Origin: Erwinia sorbitola
GTDB lineage: Bacteria > Pseudomonadota > Gammaproteobacteria > Enterobacterales > Enterobacteriaceae
DNA: 64,000 nt
Reading direction: 5' to 3'
NCBI RefSeq assembly: GCF_009738185.1
Contig: NZ_CP046509.1
Location: 3,475,501-3,539,500 of the forward strand
Made by a program: the position numbers and the translations under genes. The notes under the pieces were generated by a model. The model was not told where the DNA came from. It searched no databases and saw only the letters and a list, made by a program, of their open reading frames with translations. Below are positions 61,085 through 64,000 of the stretch, one piece after another (the stretch's first letter is position 1; the number at the start of each line of letters is the position of its first letter).

Positions 61085-61963
61085 TCACTTCATACTGTTA
61101 ATCATTGTATTAACGTTATGTTTGAAAGCTGCGATATAGCTGTCTGCGGATCCGCCCCTGGCGCTCAATGCCTCAGGGTAGAGTTCCCCGCCGGAAGTTG
61201 CACCGCCGGAGGTGGCAATCTGCTTGACCAGACGCGGATCAGTCTGATTTTCAATAAAATAAACGTGTATTTTTTCACTCTTCAATTGGGTTATCAAAGC
61301 GGCAACGTCAGAGGCACTGGCCTCTGACTCAGTGGAAAATCCAACCGGCGACAGGAATTTCACTCCATAACGCTGGCCGAAATAACCAAAGGCATCATGG
61401 CTGGTCAGTACTTTTCGTTTGTCCTGCGGGATAGCACTAAAAGATTTTTGTGCCCAGCTATCAAGCTGTTTTAACTGTTCGATATAGTCACCGCCACGCT
61501 GGCGGAAATATTCGGCATCTTGCGGATCGGCAGCAATCAGCGCATTCATCACATTGGTGGCATAGGTCACGCCATTCTGCATACTGTTCCATGCATGCGG
61601 ATCGGTAATCGTCTGGCCATCCTCTTCCATCTTACGGGTATTAATACCGCTGGATGCTATCACCGTCTGGCCTTTATAGCCGGATGCGGTAATCAGACGA
61701 TCCATCCACCCTTCCATTCCCAGACCACTGACGAAAACCAGATCAGCATGAGCCAGTGCCTGGCTATCTTTTGGCGTTGGTTCAAAGCTGTGGGGGTCTC
61801 CGTTTGGGCCAACCAGGCTTTTAACACTGACATGTTCACCACCAACATTTTTCACAATGTCCGCCAGCACGGTAAAACTGGCTACCGCTTCCACTGTTTT
61901 TGCCATCGCCAGCGGGGCAGCCATTAACGCTGATAGCGCCAGCACTACAGGTAACTTCTTCAT
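61085..61963 (-). CDS. Cluster A-I metal-binding protein of a zinc-type ABC transporter
   Basis: A 292-aa periplasmic substrate-binding protein after a signal peptide (MKKLPVVLALSALMAAPLAMA). Probable metal ligands are H58 (GDPHSFEP), H123 (TDPHAWNS), H189 (TSHDAFGYF) and D242 (NQTDPRL). Three His plus one Asp is the zinc type seen in AztC and related proteins; manganese binders such as PsaA have Glu in place of the third His. The His-rich loop of classic ZnuA is absent. The ATG at 61963 has AAAGGAG upstream. It is last in a Zur-boxed operon. Confidence 0.88.
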   Translation of the reverse strand: MKKLPVVLALSALMAAPLAMAKTVEAVASFTVLADIVKNVGGEHVSVKSLVGPNGDPHSFEPTPKDSQALAHADLVFVSGLGMEGWMDRLITASGYKGQTVIASSGINTRKMEEDGQTITDPHAWNSMQNGVTYATNVMNALIAADPQDAEYFRQRGGDYIEQLKQLDSWAQKSFSAIPQDKRKVLTSHDAFGYFGQRYGVKFLSPVGFSTESEASASDVAALITQLKSEKIHVYFIENQTDPRLVKQIATSGGATSGGELYPEALSARGGSADSYIAAFKHNVNTMINSMK

Positions 61964-61965
61964 AC

Positions 61966-62829
61966 TTACTCCTTTGCCATAGACCATGCTTTACGTGCCG
62001 AAAAAATGCCACCACAAGGCCCGATTAAAATAGAAATAAAAAACAGAATAGCCGCACTGAGTACTACGGCCGGCCCGGCGGGTAATGAGAGATAAAATGA
62101 GGCGTAAAGGCCACTAAAGCTGGCGGTGGTAGCCAGTATCATCGCCGCGGCCAGCGTGCCGGAGAGATGCCGGCTCCAGAAACGTGCACTGGCCGCAGGC
62201 AGCATCATCAGTCCCACGCTCATTAGCGTGCCGAGTACCTGAAACCCAGCCACCAGATTCACCACCACCAGCACCAGAAAAATGCCGTGCACCAGCGGTG
62301 ATGCCCAGCGGTTCTGAGCGCGTAAAAAAGTCGGGTCGAAGGCATCAATCACCAGCGGACGGTAGATCAGAGAAAAAATCAGCAGTGAAACACCGCTGAT
62401 GGTACTGACCAGAACTATTGAGGGGACATCCACAGCCAGCAGCGAACCAAACAGTACGTGTAGCAGATCCACGCTGGAACCCCGCAATGACACCAGCGTG
62501 ACACCCAGCGCCAGCGAGCCAAGATAGAAACCAGCAAAACTGGCATCTTCACGCAATGGGGTATAGCGGCTTACAGCTCCGGAGAGCAGCGCCACTGTCA
62601 GCCCGGCAATTGCCCCCCCAACGCCCATCGCCACCAGCGAAAGGCCGGAAATAAGGTAACCAATTGCGGCGCCAGGCAGAACGGCGTGGGATAAAGCATC
62701 TCCCACCAGGCTCATGCGGCGTAGTAACAGAAAAACGCCCAATGGAGTTGCGCTGAGTGATAACGCCACGCAGGCAACCAGAGCACGGCGCATAAAACCA
62801 AATTCGATAAATGGTTGTATCAGCATCAT
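61966..62829 (-). CDS. Metal ABC transporter permease (ZnuB/MntB family)
   Basis: A 287-aa ABC-3 family permease with eight or nine hydrophobic segments. The family motif GDALSHAVLPGAAIGYLISG is present, and ALMVALVVV-like helices plus VGLMMLPAASAR follow. Its ATG overlaps the ATPase stop by four bases, and its stop lies 2 bases before the binding-protein start, so translation is tightly coupled. Confidence 0.93.
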   Translation of the reverse strand: MMLIQPFIEFGFMRRALVACVALSLSATPLGVFLLLRRMSLVGDALSHAVLPGAAIGYLISGLSLVAMGVGGAIAGLTVALLSGAVSRYTPLREDASFAGFYLGSLALGVTLVSLRGSSVDLLHVLFGSLLAVDVPSIVLVSTISGVSLLIFSLIYRPLVIDAFDPTFLRAQNRWASPLVHGIFLVLVVVNLVAGFQVLGTLMSVGLMMLPAASARFWSRHLSGTLAAAMILATTASFSGLYASFYLSLPAGPAVVLSAAILFFISILIGPCGGIFSARKAWSMAKE

Positions 62830-63515
62830 GCGCTGGCACCTTCATTACGTCCGAAACTCAGCCCGGTCACACCGCAATCGCTGCACGACCACTCGCTATG
62901 CTGCTCTTTCAGGCGTAATACCTGCGGGAAGTGCTGCGCCACTGTCGCCATATCATGTAAAACAACGATCAGTGTGCACCCCGCACGATGGCGCTCTGCC
63001 AGCAGCTCCAGCAGCAGCGCTACGGTATGACTGTCAACGCCGGTGAAAGGCTCGTCCAGTAGTAACAGTTCCGCATCCTGTACCAGCAGCCGGGCAAACA
63101 GCACACGTTGCAGCTGACCTCCGGACAGCGTACCCGGCGCAGCATCGGCACAGGACAACATATCTACCCGCTCCAGCGCCTGCATTGCCTGCTGACGCTG
63201 CCCGCGGGAGATCCCCCGCAGCCAGCCACAGCGCCGCCAGAACCCCATCGCCACCAGATCAAACACGGTAAGCGGGAAGTTTTTCTCAATTTCAGAATGC
63301 TGCGGCAACCACGCAATGGAGGGACGCGGAGCAGTAAAGCTTAATGAGCCACTAACTGCGGGCAACATTCCGCAAATAGTTTTCAGCAGCGTTGACTTAC
63401 CACAGCCGTTGGCCCCAACCAGTGCGGTCATACTGCCACGCATAAATTCGCCGCCAAGCGCGGGGGTAACCGCACGATACTGATAGCCAACAACAAGTTG
63501 ATTAAGTACGATCAT
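62826..63515 (-). CDS. Metal ABC transporter ATPase (ZnuC/MntA family)
   Basis: A 229-aa ABC ATPase: Walker A GANGCGKST, signature LSGGQLQRV, Walker B ELLLLDEPFTGVD and H-loop VLHDMA. The C-terminus contains a CSDC pair (SEWSCSDCGVTGLS) that could bind zinc and provide feedback; this is inference. The ATG at 63515 is chosen because it overlaps, as TGATG, the stop of a 41-codon reading frame directly upstream. The longer open frame reaching 63587 would overlap that peptide. Confidence 0.9.
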   Translation of the reverse strand: MIVLNQLVVGYQYRAVTPALGGEFMRGSMTALVGANGCGKSTLLKTICGMLPAVSGSLSFTAPRPSIAWLPQHSEIEKNFPLTVFDLVAMGFWRRCGWLRGISRGQRQQAMQALERVDMLSCADAAPGTLSGGQLQRVLFARLLVQDAELLLLDEPFTGVDSHTVALLLELLAERHRAGCTLIVVLHDMATVAQHFPQVLRLKEQHSEWSCSDCGVTGLSFGRNEGASA

Positions 63516-63640
63516 CAGACAGCTGCCCACCATGTAAGCAGCACCAGCACGGCGACTAACTGAGCCATAAGAGCCATACGTAACCATGCGGGCCAGGATA
63601 AAAGCGTACCGCGCCTTAAAAACTGATGAGTAGTGTTCAT
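63515..63640 (-). CDS. Small single-span membrane protein leading the zinc ABC operon
   Basis: A 41-aa reading frame (MNTTHQFLRRGTLLSWPAWL, then a hydrophobic segment MALMAQLVAVLVLLTWWAAV). It begins 13 bases downstream of a Zur-like box and ends in TGATG, where the ATG starts the ATPase. Basic residues before the hydrophobic stretch favour an inside N-terminus. It could be a small transporter subunit or a translated leader that couples initiation. No family is recognised. Confidence 0.6.
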   Translation of the reverse strand: MNTTHQFLRRGTLLSWPAWLRMALMAQLVAVLVLLTWWAAV

Positions 63641-63652
63641 AAAGCCACTGTA

Positions 63653-63675
63653 GATATGTTATAACGTAACAATAA
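63653..63675 (-). promoter_or_regulatory. Zur-like box upstream of the zinc ABC operon
   Basis: TGTTATA-A-CGTAACA matches the Zur core TGTTATA-N-TATAACA with two mismatches in one arm. It lies 17 bases before the small membrane ORF. The gap 63641-63927 is otherwise AT-rich. Confidence 0.7.
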
Positions 63676-63927
63676 AATAACGCATAATGATGATTGCTGG
63701 CAGGATAAAAATGTATCTAAGTATTACGCAGACAAAATGCTGGCATAGTGAGTTTTTATATAAACAAAACTCAACAGCCAATACATGCACCGGAGAAAGT
63801 CAGGTTCGATGCAAAAATAATTAACTGACAAATCATAACGATAGACTACACTTCATTTACCGGTTGCCGTAATTAGCCTAATGAAGCAATTATCCTGATT
63901 AGTAAAGATTAACTCTAAGGGGAAAAA

Positions 63928-64000
63928 ATGCGCAAAACAATACCGCTAAAATATCGTCAAACTGAGCTTAACCCGCTAGAATTAATGGAAGAGCTACAAC
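63928..64000 (+). CDS. Start of an unidentified gene, cut by the window edge
   Basis: ATG at 63928 follows AAGGGG with 5-base spacing and opens MRKTIPLKYRQTELNPLELM, running off the end after 24 codons. The fragment is too short to assign. Confidence 0.5.
   Translation, partial: MRKTIPLKYRQTELNPLELMEELQ

Noticed and set aside
1..64000. tRNA, rRNA, prophage or plasmid segments
   Set aside because: No cloverleaf with CCA-adjacent T-arm pattern, rRNA stretch, integrase, phage structural gene or replication gene was seen; all larger genes fit a chromosomal backbone plus small insertions.

Overview
The window is chromosomal DNA from an enteric bacterium, most likely an Erwiniaceae member (Erwinia or a close relative such as Pantoea). 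Its backbone is colinear, in inverse orientation, with the E. coli ppiB-lpxH-purEK ... acrAB region. The closest recognisable proteins are enterobacterial throughout, an EsaR-type LuxR protein with its lux box is present, and a four-gene operon matches the order and families of the 6-thioguanine genes (ycfABCD) known from Erwinia amylovora. Species cannot be fixed by reading alone.

Layout. 1-2933: ppiB (cut by the window edge), lpxH, purE-purK with a PurR box. 3015-4123: an orphan EsaR/ExpR-like quorum-sensing regulator with a lux-box palindrome and no luxI beside it. 4154-9580: ybbP-ybbA (minus), then tesA, ybbO, cnoX. 9925-12434: a four-gene block of unknown function (a secreted Gly/His-rich protein, two overlapping small genes and a ~285-aa protein). 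12532-24655: a complete allantoate-to-ammonia/CO2/ATP island made of two divergent units. The minus unit is allF-allG-allH-allK plus an MFS transporter; the plus unit is allD-allC, a paralogous MFS transporter, allE and allS. It sits where E. coli has fetAB and carries no allantoinase. 24806-29197: qmcA-ybbJ, then cueR/copA with a CueR operator and a conserved programmed frameshift site in copA. 29285-32163: ybaP, the sRNA chiX, ybaK, and a divergent LysR/PACE efflux pair. 32240-40714: ushA, an ERIC element, fsr, ybaL, gsk, hemH, adk. 40808-45790: an insertion between adk and htpG holding the putative 6-thioguanine operon, a LysR regulator, and a REP-associated tyrosine transposase (RAYT) followed by seven 56-bp tandem REP units. 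45797-53930: htpG with a sigma-32 promoter, recR, ybaB, dnaX with its tau/gamma frameshift signal, an inserted Ail/OmpX-like barrel gene, apt, ybaN, priC, a YeaQ-like membrane protein, rsmS. 53938-59086: acrR/acrAB with its palindromic operator. 59190-63675: a zinc-starvation cluster (rpmE2-rpmJ2 and a Zn-type ABC transporter, each behind a Zur-like box) around a repeat-rich secreted protein. A new gene starts at 63928 and runs off the end.

How the genes work together. The allantoate island should convert allantoate through ureidoglycine and ureidoglycolate (AllC, AllE) to oxalurate (AllD), then to oxamate plus carbamoyl phosphate (AllFGH), with AllK recovering ATP; AllS is the probable activator. 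The ycf-like operon pairs a cysteine-desulfurase-like PLP enzyme with a PP-loop ATP pyrophosphatase, a Nudix hydrolase and a DMT exporter, which fits thio-substitution of a purine nucleotide followed by release and export. The zinc cluster swaps zinc-binding ribosomal proteins for zinc-free paralogues and imports zinc. Best candidates for a second look are the ycf operon, the unknown block at 9925-12434, a 41-aa membrane peptide leading the zinc operon, the REP/RAYT system, and ChiX with a diverged pairing region.
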